Source: Deltaproteobacteria bacterium (GTDB lineage: Bacteria; Desulfobacterota; Desulfobulbia; Desulfobulbales; BM004). From it: DNA of 8,654 nt. Numbering within the stretch: the stretch's first letter is position 1; every line of letters starts with the position of its first letter. The stretch is from NCBI GenBank assembly GCA_019312695.1, contig JAFDCT010000297.1, positions 1 to 8,654 on the forward strand, given 5' to 3'. The translations under genes were made by a program, and so were the position numbers. The notes under the pieces are model-generated. The model was not told the origin of the DNA. It was given only the letters and a program-made list of their open reading frames with translations, and ran no database searches. Shown here in pieces: positions 1 to 6,494 of this stretch.

Positions 1-482
1 GAAATGCAGGTTAGATTGCTGACCTGCAGGGTTGTGCGGCTGATCGAGCCGGAAGACGGTGGGGCTTTCCACACTGTCAGGTCTGCTTCGAAGCCGCGGG
101 AACTGCCGCAGCCCCCGCTGGAACAGCCTGAATTATACCGGCTTTGCTGGGCAAACCTTCTTGTATACTGTTCAGGGACGTTTGCAGTCCAGTCAACAGT
201 GGCAGGGTAGCCAAGTTTGCTGATTCTGGCGGCAATCTGTTCATGGTCCACTGAGGCAAGATGATCTACTGTAACTCTGCCGGAACGAAGGTCTGCATCC
301 ATACCGAGTGTTCCCGGCACACTCTTTAACTCTGCCTCAATATTTGCCAGACAGGAAGTGCAGGAAAGATTGGTGACAATAAAATTTGAACGTTTCACTA
401 TATCTGCATTTGCCTGCAGAGCAAAAATAAGCCCCAGCAAAATCGTACTCAAAGCTGCGATGATTTTTTTGTTCTGTTTCAT
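1..482 (-). CDS. Exported tandem HMA-domain (metal-binding) protein, 3' end outside window
   Basis: An open frame runs from ATG at 482 to the window edge without a stop (160 codons, C-terminus missing). Residues 1-26 form a signal peptide (Lys-rich start, hydrophobic 8-22, ANA before Asp27), so the protein should be exported. Residues 33-97 look like an HMA fold: beta strand NFIVTNLSC, metal-binding pair C41-T-S-C44 (GMTCxxC-like), an amphipathic helix, then GRVTVDH and KLGYPATV. A linker carries a second Cys pair (C120, C125 in GCSSGGCG). A second HMA unit begins at about 150 (TLQVSNLTC, C159) as the sequence ends. Known HMA proteins (MerP, CopZ, P-type ATPase N-domains) bind soft metals through CxxC; an exported tandem form suggests periplasmic metal binding or sensing. 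AAGGAC lies just upstream of the ATG as a ribosome site. The gene follows a sigma-54 promoter and an NtrC-type regulator gene, its likely controller. The exact metal is unknown. Confidence 0.82.
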   Translation of the reverse strand, partial: MKQNKKIIAALSTILLGLIFALQANADIVKRSNFIVTNLSCTSCLANIEAELKSVPGTLGMDADLRSGRVTVDHLASVDHEQIAARISKLGYPATVDWTANVPEQYTRRFAQQSRYNSGCSSGGCGSSRGFEADLTVWKAPPSSGSISRTTLQVSNLTCI

Positions 483-545
483 ACGTCCTTCTCTTTTAAG
501 TTGTATAATTTGCCTGTATCGGTACCTAATTTTCAACACTAATAA

Positions 546-561
546 AGCAAAGTATGTGCCA
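546..561 (-). promoter_or_regulatory. Sigma-54 (-24/-12) promoter for the HMA gene
   Basis: On the minus strand the sequence reads TGGCACATACTTTGCT. This matches the sigma-54 core TGGCAC-N5-TTGC at all ten core positions, with the diagnostic GG and GC exactly 10 bases apart (GG at 560-559, GC at 548-547). The predicted start of transcription is near 535, giving a leader of about 53 nt before the HMA ATG at 482. A sigma-54 activator gene lies immediately upstream. The motif and spacing are seen directly; use by the neighbouring regulator is inferred. Confidence 0.85.
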
Positions 562-569
562 CATTGTGG
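559..569. repeat. Short dyad over the -24 element
   Basis: CCACATTGTGG is a perfect 5-bp inverted repeat around one central base. It overlaps the -24 box of the sigma-54 promoter, so a protein bound here would block polymerase. Chance occurrence is quite possible for so short a dyad. Confidence 0.3.
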
Positions 570-599
570 TCATCGGTGAATTTTTTCTGTATTTGCTCG

Positions 600-617
600 A
601 AATTATTGAAATAATTT
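600..617. repeat. AT-rich perfect inverted repeat upstream of the sigma-54 promoter
   Basis: AAATTATT and AATAATTT are exact reverse complements separated by GA. The centre lies about 74 bp upstream of the predicted sigma-54 start site. It could be an activator site or a bendable AT-rich segment, but with only A and T in the arms it may be compositional chance. Confidence 0.35.
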
Positions 618-717
618 TAGAGGCGGTAATAAGGCCCTTAAAAGAGAAAACAAAAAAATGAAGAATATTATTCAATAAAGAAACACTATTGCATAATATT
701 AATAATTGGAGTGATAC

Positions 718-734
718 GTAAGTTCGAACGTTAC
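718..734. promoter_or_regulatory. Candidate upstream activator (enhancer) dyad
   Basis: GTAAGTTCGAACGTTAC has a perfect 8-bp palindromic core (GTTCGAAC) flanked by GTAA on one side and GTTAC on the other, a near-complete 16-17 bp dyad. Its centre is about 190 bp upstream of the predicted sigma-54 start, a normal distance for an NtrC-family activator that acts by DNA looping. A second imperfect dyad, CTGATCCGGTCAG, lies at 777-789. Binding by the neighbouring regulator is inference. Confidence 0.45.
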
Positions 735-883
735 CTGCGGTGTATTAAATTAAAAAAGATAAAAATTGCAGGCTTACTGATCCGGTCAGAGGTTTATGTG
801 ATGCAGTCAAATTAACAGCAGGAAAAGAAAAGATGATGGTGTTTATATAAATGGGGGTGCGATAAAGCTGAATATTTCACATT

Positions 884-2227
884 CTAATCAATATTGAACT
901 TTTCAAGGCGATAGATAAGGACATGCCGGGGTATTTTTAAAAGGCGGGCTGCCTGGGAACGGTTGCCGTTGCTTTTTTTCAGGGCTTTCAAAATGAGCCC
1001 TTTCTCAATATCCTCAAGGGAAACTCCTTCAGCTGGAATGTCCGGAATTTGGGGGGTATCAGATGCTTTTGCTATCGGCAGATTGATATCCTCAGGCTCG
1101 ATGATGCTGCCTTTTCGCAAAATAAGGCTCCGCTCAACAGTGTTCTGCAGTTCTCGAATATTTCCTGGCCAGTCGTACTTTTTCATGACTGTCATGGCCC
1201 TGTCAGAAAATTTAACCCCGCGTGGAGCGCCGAGTTTCAGTAAAAAGTGATTTGCCAAGGCCGGAATATCTTCTCGCCGTTCCCTTAGTGGTGGAATATG
1301 GAGGGGGATGACGCTGAGACGGTAGTAAAGGTCTTCACGGAAACGGCCTTTTATCACTTCTTCATGCAGGTCCTTATTTGTAGCGGCAATGATTCGGACA
1401 TCAACTTTTTCAGTGCGGTCAGAACCCACAGGCTCAACTTCCCTTTCCTGAATGGCACGCAGAAGCTTGGCCTGCATGTCCGTTTTTAACTCGCCTATTT
1501 CATCGAGAAAGAGTGTACCCTGGGTCGCCGCCTGGAAACGGCCCTTACGGTTCGCAATTGCACCTGTAAAGGCACCCTTGACATGGCCGAAAAGCTCGCT
1601 TTCAATAAGGGTATCAGGTATGGCGGTGCAGTTGACCGCCACCATTGGGCCATCCTTACGGGGGCTGTGCTGATGAACCAGCCTGGCCAGAACCTCTTTA
1701 CCTGTTCCTGACTCTCCGGTTACCAGGACAGTCGCTTCACTGGAGGCAACCTTGAGAGCTGTTTCAAGGAGTTCCGCCATGGCGGAATTTGCAGTTTCCA
1801 TACCCGAGGTGCCGGTCAGTCTGTCCACTTCTTCTGCAAGTTGCTGCTTCTGGGAGCGCAGCGACGTGAGTTCAAGGGCTTTGGTGCAGGAAAGACGTAG
1901 GGTTTCACGGTCGAAGGGCTTGGTAATGAAGTTGAAAGCGCCCTCGTGCATGGCCTTTACAGCCATTTCAATTGATCCGAAAGCTGTTATGACAATAACC
2001 GGTGTTTCCGGAGATTCGCGCTTTATGGCAGCAAGAACTTCCAGGCCGTCCATATCGCCCAGTTTAACATCGGTTATCACCAGGTCAGGATTGTTTTTTT
2101 TGAAAAGCTCTATACCTTCCCGGCCAGAGGCAGATGTGATTACATCAAATCCCGCTTCTGACAGGTTGTATTCGGTAACCCGCCGCAAGCTGTCATCATC
2201 ATCAATGAGTAGAATTGTATCGGCCAT
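884..2227 (-). CDS. Sigma-54-dependent response regulator (NtrC family, ZraR/HydG-like)
   Basis: This 447-aa protein has the three usual NtrC-family domains. The receiver domain is residues 4-118, with acidic pocket D10-D12, phospho-acceptor D53 (ITDVKLGDMDG), T81 and K103. The AAA+ domain is about 145-375, with Walker A GESGTGKE (171-178), the sigma-54-contacting loop GAFTGA (218-223, intact), Walker B TLFLDE (238-243) and arginine-finger segment RFREDLYYR (295-303). A Fis-type helix-turn-helix follows at about 410-444 (GNRSQAARLLKI). All catalytic motifs are intact, so it should be active once phosphorylated. The start is supported by AGGGA five bases before the ATG. It lies 94 bp after the histidine kinase gene on the same strand, so they form a cognate pair. 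The nearest sigma-54 promoter is that of the downstream HMA gene, its most likely target. The family also includes DctD-like and AtoC-like regulators, so the name ZraR is not certain. Confidence 0.93.
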   Translation of the reverse strand: MADTILLIDDDDSLRRVTEYNLSEAGFDVITSASGREGIELFKKNNPDLVITDVKLGDMDGLEVLAAIKRESPETPVIVITAFGSIEMAVKAMHEGAFNFITKPFDRETLRLSCTKALELTSLRSQKQQLAEEVDRLTGTSGMETANSAMAELLETALKVASSEATVLVTGESGTGKEVLARLVHQHSPRKDGPMVAVNCTAIPDTLIESELFGHVKGAFTGAIANRKGRFQAATQGTLFLDEIGELKTDMQAKLLRAIQEREVEPVGSDRTEKVDVRIIAATNKDLHEEVIKGRFREDLYYRLSVIPLHIPPLRERREDIPALANHFLLKLGAPRGVKFSDRAMTVMKKYDWPGNIRELQNTVERSLILRKGSIIEPEDINLPIAKASDTPQIPDIPAEGVSLEDIEKGLILKALKKSNGNRSQAARLLKIPRHVLIYRLEKFNID

Positions 2228-2321
2228 AAGATTCCCTTTTAAAAAACTCTAGAAAGAATTTATCAGGATATATGCAATATTACAAATTATCTGCTCTGTG
2301 TTTATGCCGGGTCCTGGCTTG

Positions 2322-3440
2322 TTAGTTGACCTTGGCGCTGGAATATTGCCCAGGTAAAAAGACTGCAAAACGTGCTCCTTCAGGCCCTGAATCGGTGAGA
2401 GTAAGGGTGCCGCCATAACTTTCAATTATTTTTTTACTGATGGATAGCCCAAGTCCCGTACCTCCATCCTTGGTTGAATAAAATGGATCAAAAATTTTAT
2501 CCTTGTGTTCAGCGGGAATTCCGGGGCCCGTATCCATTACGGATACAGTAAAGCCTGTATCGAGTTTCCTGGTCTCGATGGTGATTTTCCCTTTTACCGG
2601 AGTGGCGTCTATAGCATTTAAGATAATATTTAGAAAAACCTGGGATAATTTTCCGCTGGCGACAGGAAATTCTTTACCGGTTTCCCACCCCATCACGGAA
2701 AGAGTTATGTTTTTTTTCCTTATCTGGCTGTGAAGAAGACTGGTGACCCGTTCTATAACTTCGGATAAGGGTTCATTGGCTGCATCTTCCTTTTTTCTGC
2801 CAGGCTGACCGCGGCGAGAAAACTGCAGGACCTCCTCGACCGTGTTGTTGAGGCGGGTGGTTTCCTTGAGCAGGATCTCCACGAATTCTCTTTTGGGGTG
2901 TCCTACGGGAAACTCGTCAAGCAGGATCTCTGCTGTCCCCTTTATTGAGGAGAGCGGGTTTTTAATTTCATGGGCCAGGGAGGCGGAGAGCTGACCCAGG
3001 GCTGAGAGCTTTTGCGCAGCACTTAGCTGTTCCTCCGCTTCAAGCAGAAGCTGGGTTTCCCGGTGCAGTTTATCATAGGATTTTTCCAGCTTTTCCGAGA
3101 GTTCTTTATAGCGGCGGCGTAACAGCGATTCCCGGCCGGCTATAAATCCGGTTACTGTCCCTGCTGCCAGGTAAAGGACGATTTCCGTCAGCTCGCTTAC
3201 ATAGGCTCCTGTCTCCTGGCCTATGTAAAGAAGTACATGGGGAATGAAAGCTATTGATGACATGACGGCAAGCGCCAGCCCGCCCCAAACCCCGAACCAT
3301 ATCGCCCCGAGTACTATGGGAAAATAGCTGAGACGCCTGTACATATCATGATAAAATATTAGGTAGCCGGGTGTGAGAAAGTGCAGCAGGCCTATGGCAA
3401 TTACCACGAGAACCAGGATGGCAAAAAGGATTTTTCTCAT
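2322..3440 (-). CDS. Membrane-bound sensor histidine kinase
   Basis: This 372-aa kinase begins with an integral membrane input domain (about 1-103) of some four hydrophobic segments (3-22, 38-53, 54-73, 84-102) and no large periplasmic loop. Coiled-coil residues 104-147 lead into the HisKA domain with the H-box SLAHEIKNPLSSIKG, where H157 is the phosphorylated histidine. The ATP-binding domain shows the N-box (N271, N275 in QVFLNIILNAIDA), G1 DTGPGI (303-308), F-box FDPF (317-320) and G2 GGTGLGL (326-332). The compact membrane sensor implies detection of a signal in or near the bilayer. Several histidines lie at membrane edges (H20, H31, H68) and could bind metal or a cofactor; that is speculative. 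Its partner is the NtrC-type regulator 94 bp downstream. I see no strong ribosome site before the ATG. The ligand is unknown. Confidence 0.92.
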   Translation of the reverse strand: MRKILFAILVLVVIAIGLLHFLTPGYLIFYHDMYRRLSYFPIVLGAIWFGVWGGLALAVMSSIAFIPHVLLYIGQETGAYVSELTEIVLYLAAGTVTGFIAGRESLLRRRYKELSEKLEKSYDKLHRETQLLLEAEEQLSAAQKLSALGQLSASLAHEIKNPLSSIKGTAEILLDEFPVGHPKREFVEILLKETTRLNNTVEEVLQFSRRGQPGRKKEDAANEPLSEVIERVTSLLHSQIRKKNITLSVMGWETGKEFPVASGKLSQVFLNIILNAIDATPVKGKITIETRKLDTGFTVSVMDTGPGIPAEHKDKIFDPFYSTKDGGTGLGLSISKKIIESYGGTLTLTDSGPEGARFAVFLPGQYSSAKVN

Positions 3441-3518
3441 AGGTCTGTCGGCCGGATGCTTGCAATATCTGAGTTTGAGAGTCGGACCATGCTAAATATA
3501 AAGCCTCTAACAGAATGA

Positions 3519-3641
3519 AACCATTACTATTTTAGTTTTACTGGAAAGTTTTATTTTCTGGATCTGTAAGTTCGCTGCACGATACTATTTAAGCTAATGA
3601 AGGCTGCGGGCTTTTGCAACCTGCAAAACAGTAAAATGGTT
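3519..3641. repeat. Interrupted inverted repeats between dctM and the kinase gene
   Basis: AACCA (3519-3523) and TTTTACTG (3536-3543) are together complementary to CAGTAAAATGGTT (3629-3641), with a 12-base interruption in the left arm and an 85-base loop. Inside the loop, TTTTGCA-ACC-TGCAAAA (3612-3628) is a perfect 7-bp dyad. Read on the minus strand this follows the end of the TRAP operon and could fold in the transcript, but no T-run follows, so it is not a classical terminator. Confidence 0.3.
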
Positions 3642-3642
3642 C

Positions 3643-3936
3643 CTACCCCCAAAGATTTACCAGAAACAGGGTTATGACCGGAAAATATGTTATGATTACG
3701 AGGGTCACCAGGAGGAGAGTGAGAAAGGGTAATGTCGCCCTGTAAAGAGTTACGATTGATTTATCAAAACGATAACTGGCAAGGAAAAGATTAAGTCCGA
3801 CAGGGGGTGTGCAGTAACCGATCTGGAGATTGGTCAGGAAAATAATGCCCAGATGGATCAGGTCAACCCCATATGCCTCGGCAATTGGTATTATGATAGG
3901 GACAACAAGCACCAGGGCTGAAAAGATATCGAGCAT
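3643..3936 (-). CDS. dctM: C-terminal fragment of TRAP large permease DctM (97 aa)
   Basis: This piece is in the same frame as, and immediately after, the TAA that ends the 324-aa upstream piece. It supplies the missing last quarter of a DctM permease: MLDIFSALVLVVP (the conserved segment after the NIFLLIVG helix), HLGIIFLTNLQIGYCTPPVGLNLF (30-51, with the PPVGxNLF motif of the family), then two hydrophobic segments. Joined to the upstream piece with one residue for the stop codon it gives 422 residues, typical for DctM. The reading frame is well conserved to the end, with no further damage. Its ATG directly abuts the stop (TAAATG) and has no separate ribosome site, so any translation would rely on termination-reinitiation or stop read-through. 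It may be a split subunit, a recent nonsense mutation or a sequencing error. Confidence 0.7.
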   Translation of the reverse strand: MLDIFSALVLVVPIIIPIAEAYGVDLIHLGIIFLTNLQIGYCTPPVGLNLFLASYRFDKSIVTLYRATLPFLTLLLVTLVIITYFPVITLFLVNLWG

Positions 3937-4911
3937 TTAACCAACAATGAGAAGAAAGATATTGAGCAGCAGTAAAAAGGTATATTTGCTGGAAATATAT
4001 TCTCTGATAAATTCAAAGAGACGCATGGGCACCTGCTGGTCAACGAGGTAGTTTGTGGTAGCCATGGAAGCGGCCAGAACGACGAGGATGCCGCCGAAAA
4101 GCACCATGCTCTGGACCATGATTCCGGGAAGTTTTTTTATGGAAATGTCACGGTAAATGAAAACTTCCACAATGAGTACATAAAATGCAGTTACCGCCGC
4201 CGCCTCACCGGCCACAAAAATCCCGCCGTAAATGCCGCCCAGGACTATAACCGGTAAAGGCAATTCCCAGGCAGCTTCTTTCAGCCCTGAAACAGTGTCT
4301 GCGAATGTAATCTTATGAGAGTCGTCAATTTGTTTGCGCGGTCCTTTTTTCATGCTGTAGGCAACCAGTAAAGTAAGCATGAGGATGCCTGGCAGGATTC
4401 CTGCTAAAAAAAGGTGGTCCACCCGGGTTTCAGAAATAACACCGAAGAGAATAAGCGGTAGGCTTGGCGGGAACAGAAGGCCGAGACTGCCTGAAGAGGT
4501 GATGAGACCCAATGAAAAACGTTCTGTATAACCGTCTTTAATAAGAGCCGGATACAGCAGGCCGCCAAGGGCAAAGATGGTAACTCCCGAGGCGCCGGTA
4601 AAAGCTGTAAATACCGCGCAGACCATAAGAGAGACGACGGCCAGGCCACCCGGCATCCAGCCCAGCAGTAGCTGCGAGAGACGGAGCAATCTCTGGGGTG
4701 TGCCGCTTTCGGCCAAAAGCGTACCGGCAAAAATGAAAAGCGGCAGGGAGAGCAGCAGCGGCGTGTCAGACAGGCGGGACATCTCGATGATGACCACCGA
4801 AAGGTCAATTTCAATACCATAGAAAGAGAGGAGGGCAAGGGCAGAAATTACTACAAAGAGTGGTGTCCCGAGGATGGCCAGAACAAAGATGAGAATTTTT
4901 ACGAAACTCAT
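3937..4911 (-). CDS. dctM: TRAP transporter large permease DctM, N-terminal 324 aa (premature TAA)
   Basis: DctM is the 12-helix membrane subunit that moves substrate across the inner membrane using a sodium or proton gradient. This piece carries most of it: repeated hydrophobic segments from residue 3, the family signature FTAFTGASGVT (101-111), GLLFPPSLPLI (144-154), a polar cytoplasmic linker at about 190-215, and GGIYGGIFVAGEAAAV near 225-240. It ends at TAA (3939-3937) directly after NIFLLIVG, in the middle of a conserved helix that continues in frame in the next 97 codons. Alone it lacks the last helices and the PPVGxNLF motif and should not transport. It starts 9 bp after dctQ, so translation is probably coupled. 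Confidence 0.85.
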   Translation of the reverse strand: MSFVKILIFVLAILGTPLFVVISALALLSFYGIEIDLSVVIIEMSRLSDTPLLLSLPLFIFAGTLLAESGTPQRLLRLSQLLLGWMPGGLAVVSLMVCAVFTAFTGASGVTIFALGGLLYPALIKDGYTERFSLGLITSSGSLGLLFPPSLPLILFGVISETRVDHLFLAGILPGILMLTLLVAYSMKKGPRKQIDDSHKITFADTVSGLKEAAWELPLPVIVLGGIYGGIFVAGEAAAVTAFYVLIVEVFIYRDISIKKLPGIMVQSMVLFGGILVVLAASMATTNYLVDQQVPMRLFEFIREYISSKYTFLLLLNIFLLIVG

Positions 4912-4920
4912 TGGGATGGC

Positions 4921-5439
4921 TCAGGTCTGGCGGCCTGGTGATTTTTGTGGCAAGATACGGCTCAATTCCTTTAGGGCAAGTAACAGGAAGCGTCCTCCGA
5001 TGATGCCAAAAGCAATGGGGTAAACGATGTTAAATTGCCAGGAAGGAATATCAAGTATGGCCCTGCCTCCGTATAATGCCTCGTCCCGGACAAATTTTAC
5101 CGCTGCATAGGTAAGTACTACGCAGACACCGGCTGAGAAGAGGTTGAGAAGGAGCCGCAGCCACGGCAGATATTTTTCAGGCACTATGTGGGAAATAATA
5201 TCAATGCTGATGTGTTTGGACTGCTTTGTCGCCACCGCAGCACCAAAAAGGCCGGCCCATATAACCATGTACCGCAGCAGCGGGTCAATCCAGAGAATAC
5301 CGCTGGCATAAAAAGTTCTCAAAAAAATCTGAACACAGGCAAGCAGGATCATGGCAAAAAGCAGCAGACAGAGGAAGGCCTCCTCAGTCCAGTTCAGTAT
5401 GGTGGTGAAACGGATGAAAAATTTTTTCAGACTGGTCAT
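4921..5439 (-). CDS. dctQ: TRAP transporter small permease DctQ
   Basis: This is a 172-aa four-helix membrane protein (about 20-40, 50-70, 92-115, 133-155), the normal size and topology for DctQ. Family features visible are the aromatic and acidic stretch before helix 2 (ILWIDPLLRYMVIWAGLFGAA, with the conserved Trp, Arg and Trp) and the A-K-HISID stretch after it (70-80). DctQ pairs with DctM to form the inner-membrane part of the transporter and supports docking of the substrate receptor. It starts 5 bp after the dctP stop codon and ends 9 bp before dctM. I see no strong separate ribosome site, which fits translational coupling. Nothing in the sequence is damaged. Confidence 0.92.
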   Translation of the reverse strand: MTSLKKFFIRFTTILNWTEEAFLCLLLFAMILLACVQIFLRTFYASGILWIDPLLRYMVIWAGLFGAAVATKQSKHISIDIISHIVPEKYLPWLRLLLNLFSAGVCVVLTYAAVKFVRDEALYGGRAILDIPSWQFNIVYPIAFGIIGGRFLLLALKELSRILPQKSPGRQT

Positions 5440-5444
5440 GAAAG

Positions 5445-6482
5445 TTATTGCTGGGTCGCGGAAAGCTCTTTGTGGTAATCTTCCAAATGTGTCATGGCCT
5501 CAGTGTAAATACTTTTGGAAAAGGCATCATTTACCATTTTATTGACCGCCATTTCACGGTAGTTGTTCTGCAGTTCTGCCTTGGTTATGGGAGTAGGTTT
5601 CACCAGGGTGATGCCGTTCTGGATTAAAACCTGCTTTGCTTCCTCATTGCTTTTTCTGGTATCGCTGAGCAGGTTGTCAAAATGGCTCTTGGCTGCAGTT
5701 TTCATCAGTTCCGTATAATGCGGCGGCAACTTGGAGAATGTTTTCTTGTCAAGAATAAATGCCCCATATGCATAAGCAAAAGGTATATCCGTTATGTATG
5801 AGATCCGGGTAAACCATTGCAGGACAATGGCGCCGTAGTATGAATTGAACGTGGTGTTTATGAGGCCAGTCTGCAAAGAGGTGAGCACGTCGGGAATTGA
5901 CAGCGGAATGGGAGTAATGCCCACAGTCTCAAGAAGTACCTGGCTGATCGGATCACCTTCAGGAGCCCAGGGTTTGCTCTGTTTCAGTTCGGTCAGGGTT
6001 GTTATTGGCATGGTTGACATGGTATAGACAAAACCAACCTCGCTTAAAGCCATGAGCACCAGACCATGTTTATCAAATTCTTCTTCGAAGCGCGGCATGA
6101 GTTTTTCTTTGACCCGGTCAACTTCTTCATAGGAATTAAACAGAAAGGGAATACCAAGAACCCGGAAATCGGGTACGATCTCACCGATGCCGGTCATGGT
6201 GAAGCCGCCGCCGTTTAATTGACCAACCCGCATTTTGCGATACATGGCGCGGTCGTCGCCCATGACACCGCCGGCATAAATTTTAAAATCAATTTCGCCG
6301 TTGCTTTTTTCTATCACCTCGTTGGTAAAGCCGCGAAATCTCTTTGCCCAGACACTTCCTTCCGGAGCAAGGGAGGCAACCTTGAAAATGTATTTTGCCT
6401 TGCCTGCCTGTGCATGTTCTGCAACTATGGAGAACAAGAAGATGCTGACCCCTAAACAGAATAATTTTAAAATATTTTTCAT
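5445..6482 (-). CDS. dctP: TRAP transporter substrate-binding protein, DctP family
   Basis: This 345-aa receptor has a signal peptide (1-26, AQA before Gly27) and then the DctP fold: YIFKVASLAPEGSVWAKRFRGFTNEV (31-56), GGVMGDDRAMYRKMRVGQL, the hinge region PDFRVLGIPFLF (104-115), and PDVLTSLQTGLINTTFNSYYG (197-217). It should bind a substrate in the periplasm and hand it to DctQM. Classical DctP proteins have a KxR motif after the LxxLK segment whose Arg clamps the substrate carboxylate; here that place reads SKPWAP, with Trp172. That, and the TatT gene 12 bp upstream, put it with the TatT-linked receptors such as Treponema Tp0957, for which hydrophobic ligands have been proposed. The substrate cannot be named. 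The ribosome site is weak. Confidence 0.92.
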   Translation of the reverse strand: MKNILKLFCLGVSIFLFSIVAEHAQAGKAKYIFKVASLAPEGSVWAKRFRGFTNEVIEKSNGEIDFKIYAGGVMGDDRAMYRKMRVGQLNGGGFTMTGIGEIVPDFRVLGIPFLFNSYEEVDRVKEKLMPRFEEEFDKHGLVLMALSEVGFVYTMSTMPITTLTELKQSKPWAPEGDPISQVLLETVGITPIPLSIPDVLTSLQTGLINTTFNSYYGAIVLQWFTRISYITDIPFAYAYGAFILDKKTFSKLPPHYTELMKTAAKSHFDNLLSDTRKSNEEAKQVLIQNGITLVKPTPITKAELQNNYREMAVNKMVNDAFSKSIYTEAMTHLEDYHKELSATQQ

Positions 6483-6494
6483 GATAATAAGGAG

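Larger units (their letters stand above)
483..883. other. Regulatory gap between HMA gene and NtrC-type regulator gene
   Basis: These 401 bp hold no credible gene on either strand; the few ATG-started frames are very short and lack ribosome sites. The gap is AT-rich, especially 600-717, which would favour DNA bending. It contains the sigma-54 promoter at 546-561 and dyads at 559-569, 600-617, 718-734 and 777-789. I see no convincing hairpin plus T-run ending the regulator transcript, so some read-through into the HMA gene is possible. Confidence 0.7.

Noticed and set aside
1752..2252. A 166-codon plus-strand frame inside the response regulator gene
   Set aside because: It is antisense to the receiver and AAA+ domains of a clearly real gene and resembles no known protein.
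884..3440. The two-component pair as regulator of the adjacent TRAP operon (DctB/DctD-like)
   Set aside because: I find no -24/-12 promoter upstream of the TRAP operon, and the kinase lacks the periplasmic sensor domain of DctB, whereas a perfect sigma-54 promoter lies before the HMA gene.
3937..3939. In-frame stop of dctM as a selenocysteine or pyrrolysine site
   Set aside because: The codon is TAA, not TGA or TAG, and I see no reason to invoke recoding.
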